DNA from: UBA6398 sp963644855
GTDB taxonomy: Bacteria; Bacteroidota; Bacteroidia; Bacteroidales; Bacteroidaceae
Direction: 5' to 3'
DNA length: 39,015 bases
NCBI GenBank assembly: GCA_963644855.1
Contig: CAVIQL010000024.1
Coordinates: 1 to 39,015 of the forward strand
Shown here: piece by piece, positions 23,847-34,211 of the stretch
Layout of the letters: the number at the start of each line of letters is the position of its first letter
Position numbering within the stretch: the stretch's first letter is position 1
Program-made: the position numbers and the translations under genes
The notes under the pieces: model-generated
Told to the model about the DNA's origin: nothing
The model's database searches: none
The model's input: only the letters and a program-made list of their open reading frames with translations

Positions 23847-26825
23847 TTATTTTGTGTGCCTATTTATTTTAATGAACAGCGGTAGTATCAGTACTACCGA
23901 GATGAATGAAAACACCAGACCACTGATGGAGCCGATAGCAAACGAGAACCAGAATCTGTCGCCTGGACCGTCGAACAGAAATGGCAAGAAGCCGAGTATG
24001 GTTGAGAATATTGTTAGGAATATGGGAATTATCTTGTGATTGTAGGCTTGCAGATAGTTCCGCGTGTAGAAACGCTCTCTCATGATGTATATGCCGTTGT
24101 TCACGGTTAGTCCGCAAAGCATCACCATGGCGGCAAATCCGCCAGTTCCGAACTCAATGCCGGAAAAGTGATAGGCAAGGAACATTCCTATAAGCGAAAC
24201 GGGGATAAGTAAAATTATAACCAGTCCCTTGTAAAGGCTTTCAAACAGTATTGTACAGATAAAGAATATAATGACTACTACCAAAGCTATGAGCCAGTAT
24301 TGGGTGCCATTGTCTTCATAGTTGCCATAAGTTTTATTTACACAGCGAAAACCAACTGGGAACTTAGAGTTGAATTCATCGGTAATACTCTTGATATATT
24401 TGTTTGCGTATTTGTATGATCCAAGCACATTGAAAGCAACTCTTAGTACGTATTCCTGCTTTTCGCGTGGTATGCAGTTTTTTGCCTCTCTCCTGTCTAT
24501 GGTCATGAAATCGGTAAGGTGCAAATCCCTGCCTCCTACTTTTACAAACGAGTTTTCAAGTTGCCACAAGTCGAATTTGCCGTTTTGTTCCGGGCGTAAT
24601 ACATAGTCGGTCTGCTGTCCGGAACCTTCCTTTTTGCCCATTTCATGCTCTGCAAGCATGCTCGAAAGCGTCTTGTGTATGTCCTGTACCCTCACATTGT
24701 CGAGATTCAAAATTTCATTGTTATACTCCATGTAGAACTCGTCTTCTTGACGCTCGTGTCCTGGAGTTTCAATGGTAAGGTCCATGACACGGTTGTTCTG
24801 CTTCAATCGCTTGTATATATCTTCGGCAAACCTGTACAAGCGGTCATACTCATATCCGGTTATCTCAATGTTGCTGCCTCGGTACTGTAGGTTGAGCGAA
24901 TTACTGAATCCGCGGTAGCTAACTCCCCATGTGCTCCAATCCGCTCCGCCTATGGTTATGAGTTTTCCGATAATTTTGTTTTCAAAAACATACGGGAAAT
25001 CTGTGTGTAGGTATTCGGGCTTGAACTCAACAATGATTTCCGCTCCCCAGCCGCCTATATTGGTTTCGTATCTTTTCAACTCTTTATATTGCGACATGAA
25101 AGCCTCGATAGTTTCTACTTTTTCGTTCAGTTGCTTGGGAGTCCCTCCCAAAGGCATCTGCCCCCTTATGTGAAGTTTCATTTCTTCAGGTTCGGGGCGG
25201 TAGGTGTTTGATTCGAGCGTGCCAATGAAAAGATACAGCGACCAACCAAACAAGCCCGCGGAAATCGCTAACAGTACCCAGCGCATCACGCGGTGTTGGC
25301 TTAAGGCGAGATAGCGACGGTAGAAATTGTTCCATAAAAGTATTGGTTTGGTGTTTCGCGGTCTGCCCTTTTGCCTGCTATTGTAGTGGAGTTTGTCGAC
25401 TAATGCCGGTACGAATAGTGCCGAAACAAGTAGCGCCACTGCAAGATTGATGATTATCATCCACGAAAAATCGTAGAGATCGTTTTTTATATAGTCGGGC
25501 AGCCAGAATATAATCACAAGTGCGCCTATGGTGGTGAGCATAGCTCCTACTATGCCGGGATAGGCCTTGAAGTCGTGATTATAGCTGTAATGGTCGGTCA
25601 TAACAATCGTGGAGTCGATAATAAGACTTAGCGACACCGTGATTCCCGCCATAGAGAACGGCTGAAGCCTCATGCCGAAAAGTTTGTAAAAAATAACCGC
25701 AATAAGAATATTTGCCAGCAATGAAAGAAATACGATAAGCAGATGCTTAAAATTCCTTTTGCACACGAACACGAAAAGCAAAAGGATAAGAAGCGACATT
25801 CCACTTCGGGTTATCAAGGTTTCAAAATCAGAGAACTGCTCTTCGGGCTTGTCGTATGTAAGGGTGCATTTAAGTTTAGGGTCGGCTTGTTCGAGTTTTC
25901 CCATTTCACTTTTCACTTGCGATGCCACATGGCGTATGCTTATATCCTCTTCGGCAAATACATTCAAGTAAACGGTGTTCATGCCGTTCACCCGGAAGTA
26001 ATTCCAAGGCTCCCTTTCCTTATATTCGCACTTGGCGAGGGTGTTAAGATATATAATTTTACCCTCTATGGTCTTTACGGGTATCGATTCTAGTAGTCCT
26101 TGTTTTCCGTTAACTACAAGGAAAAGCGAAATTCTCTCCCCTGTTCCGTTATGGTCGCGCTTTATTATGTCGCCTATGATGTTCTGCCTGCCGAGATAGT
26201 TGCGTATGGCTTCTTCTATGTCTACTGATGTAAGCCCATAGAGGGCAAGTTGTTCGGCGTTGTATGATATTTCAAGATATCTGCCAGTCCCTCCCGATAC
26301 GTCAACGTGCCTTACGCCTTCTATCCGCTCCAATTTGGGCTTGATGGTGCGCTCCGCCCGTTTTCTTATGTCAAAGTCGGACATTGGCGCATTAATTCTG
26401 TATGTCAGAATAGGCGTGTTGTCTTCACGTTCCTTTCCGGTAACAACTTCTCCGCCCGACAAATCCGGGTATGAAACACCCTTAGGCAATTTGTCTCTTA
26501 TTTGTCGCAGTAGAGAGGCTATCTCAAACTTGACGCTTGACACCGATGCGTTCTTCTTCAGCCTTACTGTTACACTTCCTGATCCGAAATAAGATACTGA
26601 CGACACAGATTCCACACCACGCACAGAACTTGCCAGACCTTCGATGCGCGAGGTAACGTTCTGCTCCATGACTTTTGCCGAAGCTCCAGGCCAGTTATAT
26701 GAAATGGTAAGCGACTTGCCTTGCCTAGGGGCGGGCTTGTTGCTTATGTCGAGACTGGGAATGAGAGCCACACCGATTACCATCAGTATGCACATGGTCA
26801 GAAGTATGGAAAACGTGTGCCTCAT
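23847..26825 (-). CDS. RND efflux permease, second of a pair
   Basis: Inner-membrane proton-driven pump subunit of the AcrB/CusA superfamily, 992 residues from the ATG at 26825. A longer frame to 26924 runs into the preceding gene and is rejected. Typical layout: TM1 at about 8-25, a porter domain, a TM cluster at about 340-500 with ITVSLSLIIDSTIVMTDHY, a second periplasmic half, and a closing TM cluster from about 865. In TM4 the proton-relay pair is D404-S405 instead of Asp-Asp. It starts 13 bp after the other RND gene; the two may form a hetero-trimer as in MdtBC. It is the last gene of the ten-gene - strand unit. Confidence 0.9.
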   Translation of the reverse strand: MRHTFSILLTMCILMVIGVALIPSLDISNKPAPRQGKSLTISYNWPGASAKVMEQNVTSRIEGLASSVRGVESVSSVSYFGSGSVTVRLKKNASVSSVKFEIASLLRQIRDKLPKGVSYPDLSGGEVVTGKEREDNTPILTYRINAPMSDFDIRKRAERTIKPKLERIEGVRHVDVSGGTGRYLEISYNAEQLALYGLTSVDIEEAIRNYLGRQNIIGDIIKRDHNGTGERISLFLVVNGKQGLLESIPVKTIEGKIIYLNTLAKCEYKEREPWNYFRVNGMNTVYLNVFAEEDISIRHVASQVKSEMGKLEQADPKLKCTLTYDKPEEQFSDFETLITRSGMSLLILLLFVFVCKRNFKHLLIVFLSLLANILIAVIFYKLFGMRLQPFSMAGITVSLSLIIDSTIVMTDHYSYNHDFKAYPGIVGAMLTTIGALVIIFWLPDYIKNDLYDFSWMIIINLAVALLVSALFVPALVDKLHYNSRQKGRPRNTKPILLWNNFYRRYLALSQHRVMRWVLLAISAGLFGWSLYLFIGTLESNTYRPEPEEMKLHIRGQMPLGGTPKQLNEKVETIEAFMSQYKELKRYETNIGGWGAEIIVEFKPEYLHTDFPYVFENKIIGKLITIGGADWSTWGVSYRGFSNSLNLQYRGSNIEITGYEYDRLYRFAEDIYKRLKQNNRVMDLTIETPGHERQEDEFYMEYNNEILNLDNVRVQDIHKTLSSMLAEHEMGKKEGSGQQTDYVLRPEQNGKFDLWQLENSFVKVGGRDLHLTDFMTIDRREAKNCIPREKQEYVLRVAFNVLGSYKYANKYIKSITDEFNSKFPVGFRCVNKTYGNYEDNGTQYWLIALVVVIIFFICTILFESLYKGLVIILLIPVSLIGMFLAYHFSGIEFGTGGFAAMVMLCGLTVNNGIYIMRERFYTRNYLQAYNHKIIPIFLTIFSTILGFLPFLFDGPGDRFWFSFAIGSISGLVFSFISVVLILPLFIKINRHTK

Positions 26826-26838
26826 AGCTTTTAATAAA

Positions 26839-29800
26839 TTATCGTAGGGCAAATTTTTCCTTCCACTTGTAGATGATGAAATATAGCAGTGGAACGAAGA
26901 ATAGGCTGACGACTGTGCCCACAATCATGCCTATGACAATTGTAATCGATAGAGGAAACTGCAAAGCCGAACCCATATCGTTTTTGTTGAGAAAAGGCAG
27001 TAGGGCCAGTATAGTGGTCAGCGAAGTCATTACTATAGGGCGTAGACGCATTTGACCAGCAATGATTATCGAACGAAGTAGCGAGGTCTTTTCCCCGCTT
27101 CTGTATAGGCGGTTTATTGTATCAACCTTTAGGATAGAGTCATTGATAATGATGCCGCTCATAACAACAAGTCCTATCATAGACATAATGTTCACCGATT
27201 CGCCCATAATCCACAGTGCCAAAAATACTATGCATACGTCGATGACAATTTCGGCAAGGATTATTGCGGGCTGAATAAGGCTTTCAAACTGTGCGGCAAG
27301 TATGAAGTATAGCAACAGCAGCGCAACGCACAAAACCATTGCGAGTTCTTTTATCATTTTGCGTGAATCGAAGTAGTTGCCGTGGAACGAGCATTTCAGA
27401 TTTGGGAATTTCTTTTCGTGCAACTTTTCGACATAGTCCACAATCTTTTTTACGTCTTTGTCTGAAGCGTTTTTCACCACAATGGGATAGTATTCGCCTT
27501 CAATTCCGGCGTTAAGGCGTTTAAAACTTTCAGACAGGCTTTCTTCGACTACATATTCCAATGGAATGTCTATCCCTTCGTCGTTTCGCACGGTTTTCTG
27601 CATTATCCCATTGGCATCCGTCTTGTCCTGGCAGACTATCACGGGTATGTTTTGGTCTCCGTTGGCTATGCCGAACACTTTGTTGTTTCCCACAATCTCT
27701 TTAAGACGAGAATAGAGTTGGTTGTACGAAACATGGTATAATGCGAGTTGCTCGGGATTTGCTATGTAGCGCAGTACATTTTCTGTGGCTACCGGTTGGA
27801 TGCCAGCTGTAGGAAACCTGCGTCTGACGCTGTCAACAACCTGTTTGGCTTCATCTACGGTTGGCCTGCCTCCTTCCACTTTCTGAAGTTTTATTTCGAG
27901 GTCTGGCTTGTCGGTTTGGAATATTAGGTCATACAAGTTCCCCGATATTCCGAATTCTACTTTTGCTTTTGCATAATGTTTCTTCAAGTATTTGGAAAAT
28001 GTCGTTTTTATTGAGTCAAGCGATTTCTCGCTGTGCGCCTTGATATATACTACAGCCTCGTTATTGGTAATGTCTTTAGTGTGCGAAAGTATGAACTGTT
28101 GCACTCCCATCATGGCGGTGTTGGTTTCAATACTTCCTTTTGCAGTATTTAGTAGTTCTTGTACCCTTCTGTCGTTTTCCTCAGTAGAAATTCCCGAGTT
28201 CCAGTCAATGGTCATTAATGCGTCTTTTTGCTCAATAAACGGCATACGCTCTTTTTTGATGTGCGGATAAACAACGCCAATGGTTGCAAAACACAACGCA
28301 AAAGCCAATATGCACAATTTGCCGTGTCTCAAAGTCCACCGCATCCCAGGCTCGTAAATGCTTATTAGGAGTTTATCCGCCTTTCCTTCTTTAGATTGGG
28401 TGTAGCCTTTTTTCTTGAATAAGGCGTAAAAGTATACTGGCACTACCACTGCAGCTACGATAAGTGAGGCGAACAAGGCAATAGTTACGCCCATGGCCTG
28501 ATCGTAAAACAGTGCGCCAGCTGTTCCGCTAAGGAATATAAGAGGAATGAAAACCGAGCAAGTTGTTAACACCGAACTTAGCATAGGCACAAACACCTCT
28601 CTTGTCGCATTTACTATATTGCCGCGTTGGCGTATATTGTCGATTACGATAATGGAATTATCCACTATCATGCCAATGCCAAGAATAAGTCCCGACAAGG
28701 ATATTACGTTCAGCGATATTCCCAGTACATAGAAGCACAAAATGGTGAAAACTAGCGAAAGTGGCATTGATATTATGACCAGCAAGGGAATTTTCCATCC
28801 GCCGTTGAACACAAATAGAATTATGCAAGCTAGTATTGCTCCGAGAATTAGGTTCCACTCTAAATTGTTCACCGAATAGTTCAGCAGTTCGGTCTGGTCT
28901 CTGGTGATATTGAATTCTATGTTGGGATAGTCTATTTGCATATCTTCAATGAGACTGTTAATGCTTTTCTGCAGGTCGGCCATTTGTGCATCGTTTTGCT
29001 TAATCACAGCAATGGTGATGGCATCTTTACCGTTATGGCGTACAATGCCATTTCTTACACCTATTTTCTCTTCAATGTCGCAAATGTCCTTCAGTTGCAG
29101 CAAACGCCCTTCGGGGCGTAGATAAATGTTTTCAATGTCTTTCTTTGATAGAATTTGCGAGTCAAAATGTATGTTATATCTATAAATTCCGCTTACCACG
29201 CTCAAAGCTTCAATCATGATATTGTTGTCGTTGATGACCGTTTCGATGTCGTGCGAGGTAATGCCGAGCGAGTGTATTTTGCTTACGTTTGGCACAATGT
29301 TGATTTCAGAGCCGACTGTGCCGCTGTAATCTACCATTGCAGTCTGTGGCAACTGCTCAATGCGTTTTGTTATTACATTTTTCGCCAAACGCGACAATTG
29401 CGCCATATCATTGCCATCAGAAGTTCCTTTTTTCGTAATGTCAATGTAAAATGCGGGAATGTCCATAGCACTGGCTTTTATGACCTTAGGACGTGCCATA
29501 TCCTTAGGCATGGTGTTCATTGCCCTATCAATCTTCTCATTCACATCGATAAAAAGAAGATCCATGTCGCTGCCAGGCTCGAATGAAAGCGTGATGCTTC
29601 CTGCATCCATTCTCGACTGTGTTTCTATGTCCTTTAATCCAGCAACCTGCGACAGTTGATGGCGCATAGGGGTAACCATCTGTTGCTCTATTTCCGTAAC
29701 TGAGGCTCCTGGATTTGACAACTGCACCGTGATTCGCGGAATGTCTATCTCAGGCATAAGCGATACAGGTATATAGGCGAATGAAAGTATTCCGACAGCG

Positions 29801-29859
29801 ACCATCGCTATCAAAACCATGCTTACGGCTATTGGACGGTGAAGAAGTTGGCGAAACAT
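26839..29859 (-). CDS. RND efflux permease, first of a pair
   Basis: A 1006-residue AcrB/HAE-type inner-membrane pump. It begins MFRQLLHRPIAVSMVLIAMVAVGILSFAYIPVSLMPEIDIP, a standard RND N-terminus, and continues with NPGASVTEIEQQMVTP, TM4 GLILGIGMIVDNSIIVIDNI (D400-N401, so only the first of the two usual proton-relay aspartates) and the C-terminal TM block ending FVPLLYFIIYKWKEKF. It lies 39 bp after the membrane-fusion gene and 13 bp before the second RND gene, so adaptor, two pumps and TolC form a complete tripartite exporter. Confidence 0.93.
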   Translation of the reverse strand: MFRQLLHRPIAVSMVLIAMVAVGILSFAYIPVSLMPEIDIPRITVQLSNPGASVTEIEQQMVTPMRHQLSQVAGLKDIETQSRMDAGSITLSFEPGSDMDLLFIDVNEKIDRAMNTMPKDMARPKVIKASAMDIPAFYIDITKKGTSDGNDMAQLSRLAKNVITKRIEQLPQTAMVDYSGTVGSEINIVPNVSKIHSLGITSHDIETVINDNNIMIEALSVVSGIYRYNIHFDSQILSKKDIENIYLRPEGRLLQLKDICDIEEKIGVRNGIVRHNGKDAITIAVIKQNDAQMADLQKSINSLIEDMQIDYPNIEFNITRDQTELLNYSVNNLEWNLILGAILACIILFVFNGGWKIPLLVIISMPLSLVFTILCFYVLGISLNVISLSGLILGIGMIVDNSIIVIDNIRQRGNIVNATREVFVPMLSSVLTTCSVFIPLIFLSGTAGALFYDQAMGVTIALFASLIVAAVVVPVYFYALFKKKGYTQSKEGKADKLLISIYEPGMRWTLRHGKLCILAFALCFATIGVVYPHIKKERMPFIEQKDALMTIDWNSGISTEENDRRVQELLNTAKGSIETNTAMMGVQQFILSHTKDITNNEAVVYIKAHSEKSLDSIKTTFSKYLKKHYAKAKVEFGISGNLYDLIFQTDKPDLEIKLQKVEGGRPTVDEAKQVVDSVRRRFPTAGIQPVATENVLRYIANPEQLALYHVSYNQLYSRLKEIVGNNKVFGIANGDQNIPVIVCQDKTDANGIMQKTVRNDEGIDIPLEYVVEESLSESFKRLNAGIEGEYYPIVVKNASDKDVKKIVDYVEKLHEKKFPNLKCSFHGNYFDSRKMIKELAMVLCVALLLLYFILAAQFESLIQPAIILAEIVIDVCIVFLALWIMGESVNIMSMIGLVVMSGIIINDSILKVDTINRLYRSGEKTSLLRSIIIAGQMRLRPIVMTSLTTILALLPFLNKNDMGSALQFPLSITIVIGMIVGTVVSLFFVPLLYFIIYKWKEKFALR

Positions 29860-29898
29860 GATGCTAGCTTTTTCTGTATTGTAATGGACGTTTAGTCT

Positions 29899-30978
29899 TT
29901 AGTTAACATTTACCTCTGTATCGTCTGCAAGGTTTTGGTTCCCTGAAACAATCACCACATCCCCCTCCTTAATCTCCGTCTCTTTTTTTGCACACCCCGT
30001 AATAGCATAGCTTGTAAGATTGCTATAGACGATGTCAACGTAAGTCCATACTGCACGTTTTGTTTCTTTGTCGTATGTAAAAATCACATGATAACCGTCG
30101 CGTTCCACCACTGCTTCTTTGGGCACGACAAACATGTTGGGGACAGAATTCTCAACAATAACTTTTACATTCATGCCGTCGATGAGTTTTGACGAACTGT
30201 TTTTCACGTTTGCAGTGATTTTTACCATGCCTTTGTTGTCAACAGTTGGGTTTATTTCCTTTACTGTGCCCGAAAAATTTTCCTGTCCGTTTACATAGGG
30301 CGTTATGATAACTTTTTCGCCTCGTTTTACAAATACAAGTTCCGCTTCGAGTATCTGGAATTCCACTTCAAAGGAAGAATCGTCTATCAGTGTGGCGAAT
30401 TTTCCTCCAATTTGGTGTGCGCGTGCTTCTAAATTTGCGATTCTTCCGGCAAATGGGGCGTGCAACTCACATTCGGCAAGCTTTTTCTGCGTTGAAAGCA
30501 GTTGAAACTTTGCCGTATAGTAGCCCGACAATATTTCCGTCTTGCGAAGAACGTCAGTTGGGACTTTGGATAGGTCAGAATCATACCCCAAGCCTATAAG
30601 TTTGTCCTGCAGGTCGACTTTGGCTTTTTCTAGATCGTGTTTCGCCTTTTCCAACTCGGCTTGTTTGTCGCGTGTGTCTGACACGCATAGCAAAGCTCCT
30701 TTTGCCACGTGTTGTCCGTTGACCACTGCAACTTTCTGCAATATGTCTCCTGGGTTGTTGCATTGCAAGTCTGCCTTTCTTATGGCCGCAAGTTTTCCAT
30801 TGCATAAAAGTTGTTTTTGGAAAATCTGGCGTTTCAGTCTTATTGTGTCCACGTCTGCAACAGCCTCTTGTTGCTGTTCTATGGTGGCGTTCTCCTGTTC
30901 ATTGGCATCTTTGTTTTTGCAGGAAGCAAAGGTCAGCAGAATGATTGCTATACATGGAATGATGCGATTGATTTTCAT
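29899..30978 (-). CDS. RND membrane-fusion (periplasmic adaptor) lipoprotein
   Basis: A 359-residue HlyD/AcrA-type adaptor linking the RND pumps to TolC. The lipobox FASC (Cys20) anchors it to a membrane. It has a lipoyl half-motif (NGKLAAIRKADLQCNNPGDI), a short helical hairpin of about 50 residues (AELEKAKHDLEKAKVDLQDK), a second half-lipoyl segment (CELHAPFAGRIANLEARAHQ), a beta-barrel domain and a membrane-proximal C-terminal domain. The gap to the TolC gene is 7 bp. Confidence 0.94.
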   Translation of the reverse strand: MKINRIIPCIAIILLTFASCKNKDANEQENATIEQQQEAVADVDTIRLKRQIFQKQLLCNGKLAAIRKADLQCNNPGDILQKVAVVNGQHVAKGALLCVSDTRDKQAELEKAKHDLEKAKVDLQDKLIGLGYDSDLSKVPTDVLRKTEILSGYYTAKFQLLSTQKKLAECELHAPFAGRIANLEARAHQIGGKFATLIDDSSFEVEFQILEAELVFVKRGEKVIITPYVNGQENFSGTVKEINPTVDNKGMVKITANVKNSSSKLIDGMNVKVIVENSVPNMFVVPKEAVVERDGYHVIFTYDKETKRAVWTYVDIVYSNLTSYAITGCAKKETEIKEGDVVIVSGNQNLADDTEVNVN

Positions 30979-30985
30979 GATGGCA

Positions 30986-32446
30986 TTATTTTTTTGTCAG
31001 TTTGTCAAAATCAACACGTATGTCCGAATGGTTAATCCAGTCATATAGGGTTGATTTCTGTAGAGTGTAATAGTCTGTCCAAAAAGTTTGCAGAAGTGAG
31101 ATATATTGCATTTTTGCAGACTCAAGTTCTTGCTGTGCTGTGTTGAGTTCAGTTACGGACACGGAGCCTGTTTCAAAGCGTTTTTTTGTTATATCATACC
31201 TTTCTTCCGCTATTTCCTGTGCCCTTAGGGCATTTCTGCATTGCTGTGGCTGTACGTTGAACTGCATCACCTTCTTTTTTAGCTCTTGAACGTAATCAAG
31301 GTGTGTCTGTTCGTTTTTTGTCTTGGCGAGTTCTAGCTCAGCTTGCGCCATTCTTACTTTGCCTTTGCTCACGCCCCAATCGAATATCGGTAGTGAGAGC
31401 GTAAGCCCCACCACTTCGTTATCGTTCAAGCGGCGGTAGGCATTGGCAAAGGTGTTTGCCGACTGTGTGAACCCTATTTCTCCATGGAGCGTAAGTTGTA
31501 TGCCGCGCCCTGCCTTTGCCAGTGCTAGTCCTTTTTCTGCTTCGAGCATCATTTGTTTCTGCTCGAGGGTGTGTGATGAGTTTTCAATGGCTTTTCTCAA
31601 TACTTCGTCCATGCTCAGAAAAATGTCTGGCACGGTGTATGGGGGAATAAGTTCTGCTTTTTCATAATCGGTAACGCGCAAATAGGAGAAAAACTGATAT
31701 TTCCGGTCATCAAGCGTTAGTTTATTGTTGTTTGCCGATACACGTGCATTGAGCAGGGAGAGTTCAAGCTGAAGCACTTCGCTTTTGGTAGTCGTACCCA
31801 AATCAAGCCGCTTTTTTGCCATATCGAAAAGTAGTTCGCGGTCTTTAACGGTCTCTACACTTTGCTTGTACTCAGACTGCGCGGCAAGCACGCTGAAAAA
31901 AAGTGTCGTTACTTGTATTGTTACCTGTTGCATTGCCGAAAGGTAGGTTTTCTGGGCTATTTGGTAGTCAAGCGGTATAGTTTTTTTATTCCACTTCAGA
32001 GCGTTGAAACTTCTCAGTGGTTGTGTGTAGCTTATTCTCAACGGCTGGGTATTGAAAGTGGTCTCATCATATGTAAATTGATTGAGACTGTAAAGATATG
32101 ACTGTAGCGAGACCGTTCCTCCCGTGGCGGCAATTTTTTGGTCAACCGAAAGCATAAGCATATTCGACAAAGAATTGTTGTTGACATAGGCAATCTGACC
32201 GTTGTCATAGTTTCTCACGGCCACGAGCGAATGGTCGAAACTACCCAACTCTCCATTCAAGTTTATCGAAGGCAATTGATCTGCCAAAAACGACCGGTAT
32301 ATCCAATATTTCGACATGAACGACAATTTTGCCAGTTGTATGTCGTAAGAATTTTCCTGGGCAATAGCTATTGCATTTCCCAATGTCAACTGTTGGGCAC
32401 TTGCTGTTAATCCACAAAGTATTAAGACAAATATGGTATTTCTCAT
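30986..32446 (-). CDS. TolC-family outer-membrane efflux protein
   Basis: A 486-residue outer-membrane channel subunit of the exporter. It has a cleavable signal peptide (MRNTIFVLILCGLTASAQ) and then two structural repeats typical of TolC, each with long helices; examples are LQLELSLLNARVSANNNKL near 220 and RFETGSVSVTELNTAQQELE near 435. Its start codon overlaps the stop of the upstream O-antigen-ligase-like gene (ATGA), tying the exporter to the upstream processing genes. Confidence 0.94.
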   Translation of the reverse strand: MRNTIFVLILCGLTASAQQLTLGNAIAIAQENSYDIQLAKLSFMSKYWIYRSFLADQLPSINLNGELGSFDHSLVAVRNYDNGQIAYVNNNSLSNMLMLSVDQKIAATGGTVSLQSYLYSLNQFTYDETTFNTQPLRISYTQPLRSFNALKWNKKTIPLDYQIAQKTYLSAMQQVTIQVTTLFFSVLAAQSEYKQSVETVKDRELLFDMAKKRLDLGTTTKSEVLQLELSLLNARVSANNNKLTLDDRKYQFFSYLRVTDYEKAELIPPYTVPDIFLSMDEVLRKAIENSSHTLEQKQMMLEAEKGLALAKAGRGIQLTLHGEIGFTQSANTFANAYRRLNDNEVVGLTLSLPIFDWGVSKGKVRMAQAELELAKTKNEQTHLDYVQELKKKVMQFNVQPQQCRNALRAQEIAEERYDITKKRFETGSVSVTELNTAQQELESAKMQYISLLQTFWTDYYTLQKSTLYDWINHSDIRVDFDKLTKK

Positions 32447-34188
32447 AATATTTCTCTTGCTTTGTTTTTTATGTCTTTTATTGCCTGTGAGTCAACCTTG
32501 GGCTTAATCTCAAGTATTTTCTTTGCTATGTGCTTGGCTTTTTCTTCTTGGCTTGTAGATTCGTATAGCATCATTAGTTGGTATAAAGGATACAGACGGT
32601 TAGGCATTATGGCGTAGGATTTCAGATATGCTTGTTCTGCCAAGTCATGGCAAGCCATGTCTTTGTAGTTGTTGCCTTGTAGCAGAAAGAACATAGGGTC
32701 GCCACTTGTCAGCACGCCCTGACGCAAATAGGTATTGCTGTCGTTGTATCTGCCTTTGCTCCTTAGCGACTTCGCAAATATAAACAAAAAGCGTGGATTA
32801 TCGCTTTCTTGGAATAACAAATTTGCCTTATTTGCCGCAAAGTCCTGCTGATGGTACAAGAATATATCAGCCTCCTTGTCTGCTTTGTAGCGTATGTTAA
32901 TCTCTTTTGCCAAATATACAGAAATTATAGTAATACATCCTCCCAACGCAATGAAAGCAGGCATAATTCTTTTGCATCCGATGGTATTAACAGTGTTTGT
33001 CTTGCCTGAAGAAATGGCTGCTATTATTACTATAAAAAATCGGAATGGGTACAGTTCAAACGGATAGGAGAACAGGGAAAAGATGAGCAGTGCAAGCAGG
33101 GAGAAGAACAGCGGCTTGCTGTAACTGTAAGTGTTATGCAATAAAGTCGCTATCGCAAAAATACAAAGTGTAGCCCCAATGACACCTTGTTCTACGAGTA
33201 TTTTCAGAATGTTGCAGAAAGCGTATTCTGCCACATCACCAGAGGCAAACAATGGGTTTGTAGGGTTTGCCGCGTACAATTCAGCAATGCCTTTTGCGCA
33301 TACGTGTCCGAAACCACCTATTCCAACGCCAATCCAAGGGGAATGCCTCCATGATGTAACGCTTGCCGCCCATGTCAGCATACGTCCGTCGGCAGACCCT
33401 TGTTTAATGAAATATAATGTCGCAACTACAACAAAGCATACTCCCCAAACAATGTATCTCCACCGCCAATAATCTTTTTTGTAAGCCAATAGAAATATAA
33501 AGCCAAAAGCAATTATTGCAGCCCTGCTCCATGTGGCAGGAAACACAATAGCTTGTAGTGCCAACAAAACAATGTATAAGACTGCAATATAACGGCTTCT
33601 GGGTTGTGGAGATTTCCTTAATAAGGAGAATATCTCGTTCTTTGCCAATAATCCTGCGACAAGCGCAATGAGTAAATAGGCAGAAAAAGGACCTGGGTTA
33701 AGAAACGAACCGGTAAACAAATAAAGGGTATGGCGGCTTTCTCCAGTTATTATTTGCCATAGTCCAAGTACGGCTTCGTAACAACCCAAAATCATAAGAA
33801 TGACAATAATAAATACCGGAGGAATGCTTATGTTGTAGTATATTGCTCTGAGAGAAATATATAGTGCAAACAATTCTGTATCTTTCAAGAACTGTGTAGC
33901 GCAAGGGAACTCGTTCCCAGCCCAGGTGCGGCAAAAATAGTATGCGTACCATGCAATTACAAGTACGTCTAACAACAATAGTTTCTTTTTTCCTGTATTT
34001 TGCAGCGATGTTAATGCTAACCCGGCTATGCATAAAAACGGTAACGCTTTTGCTACCACAACCTCTGCTGTGCTCCAACGTGTTTCAACTGGTATCACTG
34101 TAGTGAATATAAGAAATATAAGCACAGCAAAGCCTACAGTCATGTTGATCATATGGCATTTAGGAAAGTGGAATAATGCGAGTTTCAT
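32443..34188 (-). CDS. O-antigen-ligase-like polytopic membrane protein with C-terminal TPRs
   Basis: A 581-residue protein: about ten TM helices (residues 15-410), then a periplasmic helical, TPR-like region (about 430-575). Wzy/WaaL-type signatures are GSFLNPGPFSAYL (160-172), TWSRAAIIAFG (219-229) and GRMLTWAASVTSWRHSPWIG (268-287) leading into VGIGGFG. The family transfers lipid-linked glycans to lipid A, polymer or protein. Its presence among peptide-processing and export genes is suggestive of O-glycosylation or polymerisation of an exported product, but that is inference. It overlaps tolC by 4 bp and follows the transglutaminase-like gene by 23 bp. Confidence 0.85.
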   Translation of the reverse strand: MKLALFHFPKCHMINMTVGFAVLIFLIFTTVIPVETRWSTAEVVVAKALPFLCIAGLALTSLQNTGKKKLLLLDVLVIAWYAYYFCRTWAGNEFPCATQFLKDTELFALYISLRAIYYNISIPPVFIIVILMILGCYEAVLGLWQIITGESRHTLYLFTGSFLNPGPFSAYLLIALVAGLLAKNEIFSLLRKSPQPRSRYIAVLYIVLLALQAIVFPATWSRAAIIAFGFIFLLAYKKDYWRWRYIVWGVCFVVVATLYFIKQGSADGRMLTWAASVTSWRHSPWIGVGIGGFGHVCAKGIAELYAANPTNPLFASGDVAEYAFCNILKILVEQGVIGATLCIFAIATLLHNTYSYSKPLFFSLLALLIFSLFSYPFELYPFRFFIVIIAAISSGKTNTVNTIGCKRIMPAFIALGGCITIISVYLAKEINIRYKADKEADIFLYHQQDFAANKANLLFQESDNPRFLFIFAKSLRSKGRYNDSNTYLRQGVLTSGDPMFFLLQGNNYKDMACHDLAEQAYLKSYAIMPNRLYPLYQLMMLYESTSQEEKAKHIAKKILEIKPKVDSQAIKDIKNKAREIL

Positions 34189-34211
34189 TATGACGTAGTT
34201 TTTATGTCAGT

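Noticed and set aside
26826..26924. 33-residue extension of the second RND permease
   Set aside because: It runs into the upstream RND gene, and the typical RND N-terminus starts at MRHTFSILL.
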